Source of the DNA: Micrasema longulum
Taxonomy: Eukaryota; Arthropoda; Insecta; Trichoptera; Brachycentridae
Assembly (NCBI GenBank): GCA_022494885.1
Contig: JAGVSM010003735.1
Span: forward strand, 97,333 to 161,332
Reading direction: 5' to 3'
Length of the DNA stretch: 64,000 nt
The translations under genes and the position numbers were made by a program. The notes under the pieces were generated by a model that was not told where the DNA came from, did no database searches, and saw nothing but the letters and a program-made list of their open reading frames with translations. Each line of letters starts with the position of its first letter. Position 1 is the first letter of the stretch. Positions 1 through 10,122 of this stretch are shown here, one piece after another.

Positions 1-290
1 ATATATTTATTCTTCTTCTTTTTATTTTTACATTTTTACATTCTTCTAAATGGAGCATGTGGAAATAACTTTTCACCTCCGGGAGACACTATCGCTAGCC
101 AGCACTTTCAGTCCTTCCCACGTCAATTGCGCATCTCTTCGTTCCGCCGAAAATAACCGAAAGACCAGGATCGACGGTCTGGAAGGACGGTGGAAGCCCC
201 TAAATGAAAAGTGGAGGTGGCTTGGGTTAAAGCTCTCCTGAGGCATCCACAACACGTGTCCAAGCCAGGTCCACACTGCACCCCCAAAAT
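1..290 (-). mobile_element. LINE 3' end, C-terminus of reverse transcriptase ORF (fragment)
   Basis: On the minus strand 276-73 reads as a short peptide containing LGHVLWMPQES, GFHRPSRPS and LTWEGLKVLASDSVSRR. This is the usual C-terminal tail of insect RT ORFs (…RWLGHVxRMPxxR…, then a Trp-containing tail). A second, independent copy at 58060-58345 on the + strand has the same order of motifs (LGHILWMPPES, RPGRP, LTWKDAQDLAYRD), which supports homology. No RT catalytic block is present. The fragment is 5'-truncated and dead. The clade (RTE- or R1-like) is not certain. Confidence 0.6.
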
Positions 291-700
291 ACTCATTATT
301 GGAGGCGACTGCGTCTATTCTCGGACAATGTTGTTAAAAAATCGAACAACCTCATATCCAATATCCTCCTCCAGCACTTATTCTTTAAACTAAGAAGTTA
401 GTGTTTTGAGTTACACAGTATAATTAGTATCAGCAAATACATAAAATTCATTTTATAAATGTGTATTTTGAGATTTCTGTAAAGGTATGGAAGAATCATA
501 AAAGGTAATAAACTTTGATAGATATCATAAATCATTTCGGAGTGTTCATGAATTTTAACGTCAGTTTTTGTTCAAATCGACCCCGACTCGCTTGGCTGTT
601 ACTCTATGAATAAATGAAGGAATACTTTCACGGTGAATAAGGAACAACGCTTCTACAACCGTATACATTCTAATATTCATACACTCACATCATAAGGTAC
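291..700. other. Unassigned AT-rich intergenic DNA
   Basis: No coding frame, RNA gene or repeat shared with the rest of the window was recognised here. Confidence 0.5.
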
Positions 701-1085
701 TCCAAAACAGCGGCTCCTAAAAGGTGTTCCGCTGAACCCTGGAGTCCCGCGGAAGGCTCATAGGAGTTCAGAGAGAAAACCATAAAAGGACAATTATTGA
801 CCCTCAAAAATCTTTAAAATAAAATTTCCCAGAGGAATTACAGGACATCAACTGGGTTTATCAAACCAAACTATCGAAGTATGATAATTTGATGGATATT
901 AAGAATTCATACTCTCTAAAACAGAAATTCGAATCAGCTGATTTAAATTTGACCGACTTTTGTAATGGACTTAAAAATGAATACCCCGAAGTCGAGAAGA
1001 CTACCATTGTTTTAGTAAATTATTTCCGTATTTTATTGTCGCACATTAAACTTAATTTTTGTGAAATTATTAGCGATATATAAAC
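700..1085 (+). mobile_element. hAT transposon remnant (ZBED/FAM200-like C-terminal region), copy 1
   Basis: The left part (709-780) resembles an hAT terminus (AGCGGCTCCTAAAAGGTGTT…, then GGAGTCCCGCGGAA). It aligns with 36062-36110. The frame 889-1083 gives NLTDFCNGLKNEYPEVEK, matching the second copy at 36990-37130 (TDFWIGLKNEYSAVSEK). It also matches the hAT dimerisation block of ZBED5/FAM200-type proteins (FWxxLxxEYPxLSxxA). The catalytic domain is absent. This is a pseudogene fragment. Confidence 0.55.
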
Positions 1086-1440
1086 TGAGATTATTCACAT
1101 AAAATACGCGTAGTAAAGATTTTTAATTAAAAATATTCTACACCGTCTCTTAAATATACCGACGTCAAAATTGAAATTTTCAAATTGAACTTAACACAAT
1201 AAAAGCAATTGCTATTAATAATGGTTACGACCAAATTATCAAGATAATATTTTAAACAAAAACAAATTATTCAAAATCAATTCCTGTTCTCAAACAACAA
1301 GGATTTAAATAATAAAAGACGATTTTAATACAAAAACAATTATTTAAATAAATTTTTAAAAGATTTACCGGATGACATAAAACCAGCGTTTTTACACAAC
1401 CAATAATAAAGGAAGTATACTTAAAAAGACTAAACAAAAA

Positions 1441-1671
1441 ACTAATAAATTATACCGATCAGGCATTTACAAGTTGATGTGCTATGACTGCAAGTCATTT
1501 TTCAGAGGAAAAACATCACGTAATTTTAAAACTAGAGTTAAAAAACATATGAGATGTCTTAAAAACAATATTTTTTCTGAGTTCGCTGGACATATCCTAA
1601 CAAATAGTCACTTATTCAACTTTGAAGATGGCGTCAAGGATATTCACTCAATTATTTTGAAATATTGATAA
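1441..1671 (+). pseudogene. GIY-YIG nuclease-like fragment (Penelope-like or related retroelement)
   Basis: The + frame reads KLYRSGIYKLMCYDCKSFF, then RGKTSRNFKTRVKKHMR and FAGHILTNSHLF. It follows the GIY-YIG pattern found C-terminal to RT in Penelope-like elements: GIYKLxCxxCxxxYIGqTgRsfxxRxkeH, then an H-containing tail. The YIG part is degraded (SFFRGKT for YIGQT), so the nuclease is unlikely to work. The frame is open upstream of its only ATG (1474), so it is a piece of a longer ORF. It ends in TGA at 1666-1668. A second fragment of this type, with an intact YIG, lies at 42770-43202. Confidence 0.55.
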
Positions 1672-1940
1672 TAAGAAAGGCGGTAAATAAAAATTGAAAT
1701 ATTATTAATAATCAAATAAATCTTAGTAATAGTTCTATTTTAAATATGTTCTTTCTCCCTAAATCCACACACAAACCCCCTCTTCTGTCTACTTCCGTAG
1801 CAACGCCCACTCTACCTTCACTGTGAAAATGCTATATATGTTATGTTAGTTTGTAATTAACCCTAAAGAATGCATCGTATTGCCGAGTTGGTTGCAAACT
1901 TATAAAAATATAAGCGGTTCATAAAACCAAAGTGATTTAA

Positions 1941-2328
1941 ACATATTACAACAGAGATGAAGAACATTTAAGAGAAGGTTATATAGAAGTCTAGGCATCT
2001 GTCAATGGCTGGTTTAAGTGGCCACTTTACACACTAACACATAATTCAATTAGATGAATCTCACCGGCATAAATAAGGGTTTCAGCTCTTTCACTTCACA
2101 AACATCAACAAATAAAAGACTTGAAGAAATTTAGATATTAAAATATGGGCAGAATGGTGAAAGTTGACCAGCCATTGACAGGTCAAAAGCCCTGTAGATG
2201 CCTAGACTTCTATATTACCTTCTCTTAAATATTCTTCATTTCTGTTGTAATATAACAATATAAACAGACCCCCAGGGAGTCGAACCCAGTCCTTGTCTAC
2301 AAAAATTTGGACAAACTCAAAATATTGT
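1941..2328. mobile_element. FB palindromic foldback MITE, copy 1 (near complete)
   Basis: One of about 18 copies of a family I call FB. The left arm (ACAACAGAGATGAAGAACAT… GAAGTCTAGGCATC… TGGCTGGTTTAAGTGGCCAC) recurs inverted on the right (CCAGCCATTGACAGGTC… ATGCCTAGACTTCTATATTA… TTCTTCATTTCTGTTGTAAT). The spacer contains ATGAATCTCACCGGCAT… TTTCAGCTCTTTCACTTCAC. The right side ends in a tail CCCCAGGGAGTCGAACCCAG… TTTGGACAAACTCAAAATAT. A related end occurs inverted at 8766 and 18048. There is no transposase; it is non-autonomous. Confidence 0.75.
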
Positions 2329-2454
2329 CAAAGTGATTTTATTTGAATATATTAAATAATAATGTTCCAAAAAATAAGTGCTTCAAACATCAAAAATACA
2401 AACAAAAAACATACTCTTTATTTTCTCATTATTTAATTTGATAATTGTAGTAAA

Positions 2455-2540
2455 ATTTTAGTAAATTTGCTTTTTTATTGTTGAGATGGGGTTCCGCCGG
2501 AAAAAGGAAAATCAATTAGGGTTCCATAGTAAAAATAAAG
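2455..2540 (+). repeat. hAT-related 3' end fragment
   Basis: GGGGTTCCGCCGGAAAAAGG… AATCAATTAGGGTTCCATAG resembles 37200-37255 (…GGAGATCAATTAGGGTTCCATGG), which follows the hAT coding remnant there. It may be the displaced 3' end of copy 1 at 700-1085, separated from it by the GIY-YIG fragment and an FB insertion. This linkage is inferred. Confidence 0.4.
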
Positions 2541-2925
2541 TGAACCAATGCCATAGAGCAGAAATCGATAGAGGCTGTTCAGCGGTCGATAGCGGCTATT
2601 TGGCCTGTCGATCGCTACGAGGCGGAAAAACTAAGCGGTTGGTCAAATTAATAAGTTATTCGTTCAATAGTTATATTAATGATATTTACGAAATGTCCCA
2701 CAAATTTGTACAGATATTTCAAATGATACATATTTACCTGGAAAATAACATTCTTACTCCGCACTGTAATATATTACTGTGATAAAAAAATAAGGTGAAA
2801 TTTTTCATTTAAAATACACGAGCTCTTCTGTTCTAGCTACTCGTTTTTTTAAGGTTGGTAATACTTTTATTGATATATGTGTCAAATTTCATGTGAATAT
2901 CTGTTTTTGTCTAATGGTTACGCAC
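2541..2925. other. Unassigned intergenic DNA
   Basis: Contains a short stretch rich in CGATAG/CGATCG words (2567-2615) and otherwise AT-rich sequence. No gene was recognised. Confidence 0.4.
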
Positions 2926-2929
2926 GTGT

Positions 2930-3715
2930 TTTGTGAACAGCAAAAAGTTAATTTAGCGATTTTTACAATGTCTGATTTTGTTGCAAAGAAGTGCAAAAGT
3001 TGTTTGCGGAACAAATTGTTAGCTGCGGAAACGTTGAGAATATTGGGGAAGATCTGAGGAAAAAAACACATTTACATTTGTTATGAATAATTCAAAGAAG
3101 GTACAGTTGAAGACAAAAATCGCCCTGGACGACCAATTGAACGTAGTTATGCAGAAAACAGCCAGTCCACAATTTCGGAAAAATGAGATATTGATGTTAC
3201 CGTGTGCAGTAAGCTCGATTCTATGTTCTGCTAAAAACAGCCAGATCGCTTTCATATAAAAAACTGTATTATCACCTACGGAAAAAGGTGTCGATCACAA
3301 AAACGGCATTTCTCAATTTGCAGAAAACACTCACAAAACTAAAAAAATCTTTTGATACTTTAAAAATCTTTTAATCTGGTCAAATACACAATAAGATCCT
3401 TGTTTGTAATATTTAAAAAAAACTTATGTATTCATTTTTTATCGTTTGTTAAAGTCAAAAACATTCAAACTATTGTGTAGATTTTATAATTCACTCTTTT
3501 CACAAAATGGCTATTATCTCAATTTCACTTTTCTATGGCTGGCTGCTTTCTGTATAACTACGTTCAATTCCATCAACTGATAAACAACACGTTAAGGACA
3601 TCAATGATTTGGTGTTCAAAAAGCGTCGATTGACAATTAGAAACCTTGCTAATACTGTTAAAATTTCATTTAGATCAGTTTAGACTTTTATCACAGATGT
3701 TTATCGATGTCGATA
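2930..3715 (+). pseudogene. mariner transposase N-terminus, broken and internally rearranged
   Basis: The + strand gives ETLRILGKI, a stop, FKEGTVEDKNRPGRP, and, after a gap of about 400 bp, STDKQHVKDINDLV and RRLTIRNLANTVKISFRSV. These match the mariner N-terminal helix-turn-helix modules (…AxExLxxxYG…WFxxFKxGrxxvxDxxRxGRPst… rrlTirelAxxvgIsxgSv). The two parts should be contiguous. Between them sits extra sequence that includes an inverted copy (3537-3569) of 3135-3164, so a local rearrangement split the gene. Several stops occur and the DDD catalytic region is absent. Confidence 0.6.
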
Positions 3716-3779
3716 TAAAGTCCTTAAGCAACAACTCCACCCATCACTTTAAAAGTGGACCGCGGTAATAAGCTCGCGC

Positions 3780-4240
3780 ATGCCCATTGAAAATATTTGT
3801 TTTATGTGGTCATGTGCCCAAACGCCAAATGTCAAAGTTAACGTGAGTCGAATTTCAATTTGTCTGTTTATCGTTTGTTTTGCAGTATCGACAATAGCGC
3901 CGATTGTGATTGAGCCACAGATTTATATTATGATTTTTTATCGATACGCCAAGGTAGACATCGTTCGGTGAATCCCTCAAAGCGTTGTCTAGTTATTCCG
4001 ATCGAGTGGTTTTTAAAAAAAACACACTTTGATGTGTTTTCTGGCGTAATCGCTGATAAAAAAGAAGGTCGCTGGACTGTTTTTATCTATGGTTCATTTA
4101 TGGACGCTGCTTGGGGCTAACTAGTTCTCTGCACTTAGCAGGAATAAGACATAAGATGCATTAATAAATTATTTATTTATAAAGGTATTGAAAAACAGTA
4201 GAACTTTAGAAAGGAGTTGGCAAGTACATATTTTAAATAT
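3780..4240. other. Unassigned DNA downstream of mariner remnant
   Basis: A 63-codon frame (3780-3971, +) is open but has no recognisable family signature. It may be chance or degraded transposon sequence. The remainder is AT-rich. Confidence 0.3.
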
Positions 4241-4245
4241 AAAAT

Positions 4246-4500
4246 TAATGCAACAGAGACGGAAAATGTTTTTTGAGAACGGAATATAAAGTCTAGGCAA
4301 TAAACGCGGTCATGATTTGTCATCGGCAGGTAAAAGTGGTGACTTCACACGCTGGACAACACGCATCATCCCCATTTCCTTAAATTATCTATAAGTCCTC
4401 TTTTGTGAAGTTAAAGAGCTAAAACTTTTTTTAATGTGAATTAAATTCATCATGCTGAATTAATTTACCATCTAAACGCACCGCTTGTAAACATTTTGCA
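4246..4500. mobile_element. FB foldback MITE, diverged partial copy
   Basis: Recognised by GCAACAGAGACGGAAAATGT, AAAGTCTAGGCA, TTTGTGAAGTTAAAGAGCTA and the terminal TTGTAAACATTTTGCAATAT. One arm plus part of the spacer is kept, with heavy divergence. Confidence 0.6.
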
Positions 4501-4830
4501 ATATATACATATACTTCGTCCTATACCAACTAGTAAAAATAACAATATTTTGAGTTTGTACAATGGTTTGTATATAAGTTTGAATTTTACTCGGTAAAGA
4601 ATAATTCATATTGGGATTTACGAATAGTCAAACATTAATATATACTCAAAACATATTTCAAGACTACAATTTATTGCAAAAGAGAGGGAAAACATATTTG
4701 AGAAATATTTTGAGTTGATTATACACGTCTTTCTGCGCCTAACCGCAAGATACATTACTTATCTTAAAATTAAAAATAATTCTAATATAAAAAACTCAGT
4801 TTAAAAAAAAAACCATTTTTTTTCTTTTTT

Positions 4831-5195
4831 GGGTGATATTTGTTGGATTTGTTCAGACAATTCGGCTACCATTGCAGGAGCGATCTTCAGGGTAAACTGA
4901 GAATTTTTAATAAAAAAGTATGTGTTTAAGTACTAGTAATTTGTACGTGTCGCAGTTGGCACTAGACACATTTCTATTGGTTTTTGTGGTATGTTTATAG
5001 TGTTGGAAACCTTGTTGAGTTTATTTTAAGCCCGTCGTCTGTGTATTTCAATTGCCCCTTTTATTATTCGTGCACTGTAATTACTGGGTTTATGTAAACA
5101 ATCTTTTTTTTTACAAAACACTCAGTTTACCCTGAAGATGTCTCCTGCAATGGTAGCCGAAACATTGGAACAAATCCAACACACAAAGTATCACC
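4831..5195. mobile_element. Inverted-repeat (MITE-like) element with about 72-bp arms
   Basis: The left arm 4831-4901 (GGGTGATATTTGTTGGATTT… CTTCAGGGTAAACTGAG) is complementary to the right arm 5121-5195 (CTCAGTTTACCCTGAAGATG… CCAACACACAAAGTATCACC) across a spacer of about 219 bp. Each arm contains CCTGAAGAT…GCAATGGTAGCCGAA, whose layout resembles the core of a hammerhead ribozyme (see findings). No ORF. Confidence 0.7.
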
Positions 5196-5267
5196 AAAAA
5201 AAGAAACATATTAATAATAGTGACCAAGAAAACATTCGCACCTATTTGAAAAATAAATGTTTTTTAT

Positions 5268-5400
5268 AATTTGAAAATGAAGACAATGCTTAATGTTTTG
5301 GACTAGCATCCCTTCTACAAACCCCTAATATTTTCTTATACAGCCGCTTCCTTTATCCGCTTCGTTCCAAAATCGCTTTGTTGGCTAAAATCCGTTTTTA
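5268..5400. repeat. Fragment of a foldback family shared with 43620-43815
   Basis: TTGGACTAGCATCCCTTCTA, ACAGCCGCTTCC and the flanking AATTTGAAAATGAAG match one arm and the interior of the element at 43620-43815. Only one arm is present here. Confidence 0.55.
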
Positions 5401-8400
5401 ATATGATTTTTTTATTTTCAATTACAAAACGCGATTTTCGTAAAAAATCGTTGATGTTTTTAAAAGCACATACAAAAACTGTTTCCCTGATGTTTCATAG
5501 TATGGCGATAAAAAAACCGTATAAAAAACAAGTCTTCTTGTCATGTTGTTTTTGTGAAGATAGGAAGTGTTAAGTGAGATGGATACGATCTTTGAAACTA
5601 GACAGTAGTGGACCAAAGTAAATATTGTTTACTTGGGTATTTATTATTTTTAGACCTGATTTATAAGCTCTACATATTTGATGAATATTATTCAATAATA
5701 TTCTGTAATCACTGAATAAGATTCAAGTATATCTTGGTAAAGAAGCTTATATAACTTTGAAACCGGTTGGTAGAAAAAAAAACAAGTGTTTCAAAAACAA
5801 AGTTGCTCAGTATTTATTTGATTTTAATATTTATTATTATTTAAAAAAAAAATACATTTTCCGGTCACAAAATGGTAGGAAATAATAATGCTGCAAATTC
5901 AAGACCAAATAATATTTTTGATTGCTGATAAAACACTTGTACGTGGGATGTGTCTGTTAATAATTAAGCACAGAGTAAATACCAAGTGGAGTGGTGGTTA
6001 TTAACTACTAGTTAACAAGGGCTTGAAATAACGAACCTTAACAAACAAAGGTTAAAAGGAAAATTCTTGTGTGAATTTGGCCATAAATTTAAACAATTTA
6101 ACTTTACTAGTTCAAAATAAAAATATCTGTAGAATTATATTTTCAATAAGTTATTTTTAGTATCTATGTATTCTGCGTGATATTTCAAAGACATTTAGTT
6201 TCAGCTTTTTTTGGACACTTATTTCTTTTTTAAGCCAATTAATTATTAATAATAACGAAAATATGTTTTTTTGCTCGTATATAGTTAAATTGGATCTGCA
6301 CCACTTAACTTTTTAATGGCATGTTTTTTTATTTAAAACCAATAGGAAAACATCTTAAATAACCGTTTTCAAGTACACGTTTTTTTTCATTTGACTTTTG
6401 GATTTGAACCAGTTTTTTCAGGGACTTTGTTAATTACCATTTTCATACCGAGAAAAAGGCCGGTGAGAAACGTGGACGATCCGTTTATTCACACCAATCC
6501 ATACAAAACTATCCAACGGACAACGGTTCAGTGCAAAAAAACGGATGGACGCACTCGTTTCAAAAACGACTCTTTAACTTAAATAAATATATTAATGAGT
6601 TTTTTTTGTCGCAATATTTTGTATACATATTTTTGAGATATTTCTCAAATATTAAGAATCCGCTGTTAAAAGAAATAACACTTTAAGCGTCTTTTCTATA
6701 GGTTTGTCAGCAGATAGAAAAAATAGGATATGGAAGGAAGTTAGTTAAAATTTAAAACGGAAAGTCTATTTAAAATATTTAAGGTTCATACAGTAGACAT
6801 TCTTTATTAAATAAATTCTATTATACTAATTCATAAAAAAGAAAAAAAAAATTGAGATGAATAAGTCACCCATATACCAACATAATATTTAAATTCCTAA
6901 ATTCCACACAAGTCATGATTAATATAGCTTTGTCTTCAAAGGTGTAAAAAATTATAATAATCTTCTCAATTAACTAAAAACTATTAAAAATAATAATCAA
7001 TAAATAAATTTATAGTAAATCTAAAGAAATTTTTGAACACGTCTAAAACTACATAAAACTTTAATTAGTATGAATGTATTATTGTTTTATGTATTTTCTT
7101 TATATATCCTATGTTTTTATTTTTTTCTCATGTATTTGTACTCGTATTTAAAATTATATAAACTCTTAAAATAAACAATAAACAACTACAACAGTGTAAG
7201 TCACTATCCAAGCACAAGAGTTAGACTCTTTTTTGGAGAGTTACAGTGATAATATTTACTAGATGTTTAAAAGTAGATATGTAAATAATTTTTAAAAAAC
7301 ATGTATTTTTTATGAAATTTATTTATAAAAAATAAAAAATAAATAAATACACCACAGCACCCAGACCAATTAAAAGAAAACCTATTATGATTTTTTATTG
7401 TAACTGGCGGGCATCAAATCCGTGACACCAGTGCTATAGGTGGTCATTGTACGGTCTTAGAATTATGTACAAACTTATGGAGTTTTACGACTTAATACTT
7501 TTTCCTTAGTTACAAAATATAAAAATACATTCGTGCGTATCATATTAATTCTCTAATTCTCGAAATGGGAGTGATCAAAATTGATCAAAAGGGTCTCAGA
7601 TATTCTTGGGACGATTGATTTAATTAACAGAACAATAACGTAGACCGTGCTGGAATGTCTGGCAGAAGTGTTCAAAACCTCCCCCGTCTAGAACAAATAG
7701 ACCAAAACTATTTGGAAATTAATTTTCATAGCGACGGAGGTACGTTTTACGTTGAACAACACTCTATTGTCAAGGGATTGATATCAAATAATTGGATCAG
7801 AGTTTTGACTTAATCCAAAAGAGGTGGTGACGCTTTTATCAGCGTTTCCGTATCCACACTCAGTGGTGCATAGGACATTTAATTAAATTTTCAAAGCAAC
7901 GTGTCTGCAATATTTAATACGTGGAGGTAAGAGATAATAGTATTAAATTTTCTTTTCGAACCTAAGTACTTTTTTCATTATTTTGCAGTAAAATTCAATT
8001 TTAAATATTTTGTTTAAAAAGTTTTTTCTTCTATGTAACAAATTTTTTTTTTCTACAGAAGAAGTTTTTTTTTTTGACAATTTACACAAGTGAACTTATT
8101 AATGTATTTTTTTAATGAGTTTTTCGTGGTTATTATAACTTTGTAAAAGAACCGTAAATAAATCAATTTAGTCTTACGCTTCAGGTGATCTCTAATGAGG
8201 AAGTTAAGTCGTTTTAATTTATTTTATTTTTTGTTAATAGACTATCAAACACAGCGAAAAAAAATCGTATCATATTTTTTTTTATCGCATTATCGGCGCT
8301 TTGATATTTTAAAGTTTTGTCGTTTTCAAATTACTCTATCCGGGACATCACAAGTTCTCCATAGAGAGGTTGGTTGATTGGTGAGTTGGCTTCCAGGAAT

Positions 8401-8715
8401 CCTGAAATTTTTTCCAACACTCTATCGTTTTTTAATTCAGAAGAACTTGTGACGTTGTAAGCTTTTATCGAAACAATTTTTATAATGTTTTTCTACATTT
8501 TCGAGAAACTTAGATTTCAATTAAATGCTTTATGTTTTAGCGCGTGCAAGAAAATATTTTTCAATTTCAATTTACCGTACAATGGAGTTTTTAATTACCT
8601 GTATCGTAGAATAGATTTTTTTGTACTGAAATATTTATATTTGTATAAAAATTGAACATGATTCCAGAAAAAAAAATTGTACAGATTCTGGTAAAGAAAA
8701 TTCAATTTTGCAGTA
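5401..8715. other. AT-rich intergenic block without a recognised gene
   Basis: Mostly AT-rich unique sequence. 5710-5830 shares a GAAACCGGT-containing segment with 37590-37700. 7841-7870 has a short SINE-tail-like string (CACTCAGTGGTGCATAGG). A 63-codon + frame at 6391-6582 has no known motif. A 52-codon frame at 7655-7813 is listed separately. Confidence 0.5.
7655..7813 (+). CDS. Small open frame, 52 codons, unknown, possibly spurious
   Basis: Starts ATG TCT GGC and ends TAA. The peptide (MSGRSVQNLPRLEQIDQNYL…, with NFHSDGGTFYVEQHS in the middle) is hydrophilic and balanced. Local GC is higher than in the surrounding DNA, which is unusual for a chance frame here. The open frame also runs a few codons upstream of the ATG, so it could be an exon or transposon fragment rather than a complete gene. 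No domain, signal peptide or neighbour suggests a function. Confidence 0.2.
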   Translation: MSGRSVQNLPRLEQIDQNYLEINFHSDGGTFYVEQHSIVKGLISNNWIRVLT

Positions 8716-8760
8716 ATAAGTGAACTAACTAACATTTGAAATGTCAATTAGTTCACTTAT
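8716..8760. repeat. 45-nt perfect-loop hairpin next to an FB copy
   Basis: ATAAGTGAACTAACTAACAT pairs with ATGTCAATTAGTTCACTTAT with few mismatches around a very small loop. It lies 6 bp from the FB terminus at 8766. Confidence 0.6.
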
Positions 8761-8765
8761 CATAA

Positions 8766-8945
8766 TATTTTGAGTTTATCCAAATATTTGTAGATAAATG
8801 ATTGGATTTCACCCCTTCGGGACTCCTTAAAATTAATATAAATCACAACAGGAATGAAAAACATTTTAGAGAAGGAAAGGCTTACAACCTGTCATTGGCT
8901 GGTTTAAGTAACAACTTTACTCACTGTGTAACATTAACATTAACA
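8766..8945. mobile_element. FB foldback MITE, partial copy
   Basis: Keeps one outer terminus (ATATTTTGAGTTTATCCAAA), GATTGGATTTCACCCCTTCG, ACAACAGGAATGAAAAACAT and CTGTCATTGGCTGGTTTAAG. The copy ends at ACTCACTGTGTAACATTAAC, followed by a short ACATTA triplication. Confidence 0.65.
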
Positions 8946-9223
8946 TTAGAAGCAGTCATTCAGGCCAGGGGGAAAACACTAAGTACTGAAAAGATTATTT
9001 TTTAATAAAGCTGATGATTATAATTAATTTTAATATGCAAATTAATAAGAAAATTCATTGCAATGTTGAGCAAATTTTTCTTAAGTTTTAGTTCCCTAAT
9101 TGTAAATTGTGTTTTTAAAAACATACGAATAATTGTATTTTTTTTTCTAATTTTAAAGCTTAAATCAAGAACTTTCAAATTCTAAAAAATAATATACATA
9201 TAATATGAGCTTAAGATTTTGCC

Positions 9224-9420
9224 CTAATTACTTTTGAACACAAGCGTGCGGCTTGAGCCGATTTTTTTGCTCACGAGTGTATTTTGTTTATGTTTGAACA
9301 TCCATATTTCTTTAATACTTCCAACTGTTGATTTTAGTGAAGTTAAATAACTGAAAACTTTAGTATCGTAAAAAGATTCATCTGATCGACACGGCATCGC
9401 CTGAAAACCATTTTCCAATT
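9224..9420 (-). mobile_element. FB foldback MITE, partial copy with the recurrent small frame
   Basis: Contains TGTTTGAACATCCATATTTC and AACTGTTGATTTTAGTGAAG from the FB spacer. On the minus strand it encodes FSYLTSLKSTVG then EIWMFKHKQN, the same frame as in the copies at 45653-45880 (-) and 46680-46865 (+). It is truncated before the CYTVCKVAT end. Confidence 0.55.
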
Positions 9421-9633
9421 TTTAAACTTCTAATTCAATTATTTAAATACTTTGTAAACATAAACAGTTTAAATAAATTATTTTTCTTTCCTACCCAAAC
9501 AGTTCAATTTGAGAAAATCAGTAATTTACGAACATATCGTTGGTTTACTCATTATTTCATAATAATAAAAAACATATATATTTTAATGAAATAAAAATTA
9601 ACTAAATATCTGCAATTTACTATGAAGATAGGA

Positions 9634-9670
9634 GGGAGTAAGGGGGGAAGGAGAGTGGGAGGAAAAAGTA
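9634..9670 (+). repeat. G/A-rich purine run
   Basis: GGAGGGAGTAAGGGGGGAAG followed by GAGAGTGGGAGG is a strand-asymmetric purine tract with several G-runs. It could form a quadruplex; no function is assigned. Confidence 0.4.
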
Positions 9671-9814
9671 AAACTTAAATACTCAGCAAGTGACATTTCA
9701 TACGTGATTAAAATGTAAATAAAAAAAGTGGCGTACCTGACTTTAGTGGCTAGATTATGACATTATCGAGCAGCTACTACGTTTTCTTGGACCTGTTGGT
9801 TTTATTACTAAATG

Positions 9815-9990
9815 TTGATTTCGTCTAAACGTTTGTAGACAAAAGACTGGATTTCGCTCCCTAGGGAGTGTAAAGTGGCTACGTAAACTTGTTTATGACA
9901 GGTCATAAGCCCTGTTTTGCCCCATAAACCTAGACTGCCGAATTCCCTTCTCTAAAATATTTTCCATCTCTGTTGTGATTTGTTAATCTT
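9815..9990. mobile_element. FB foldback MITE, partial internally deleted copy
   Basis: Has TTTGTAGACAAAAGACTGGA, CCCTAGGGAGTG, TGACAGGTCATAAGCCCTGT and TTTTCCATCTCTGTTGTGAT. The outer left end joins directly to right-arm sequence, so the centre is deleted. Confidence 0.6.
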
Positions 9991-10122
9991 AGTTCTAATG
10001 GGCACATTTTATTTCACAAAATCGCATGTTTAATGTCGCAGATCGGCGGCGGCCAACGCCAGGCTAACTTGACCCTAGAATAAAATTTGTGAGAAAGAAA
10101 TACGATTCTACACTTTTTTGTT

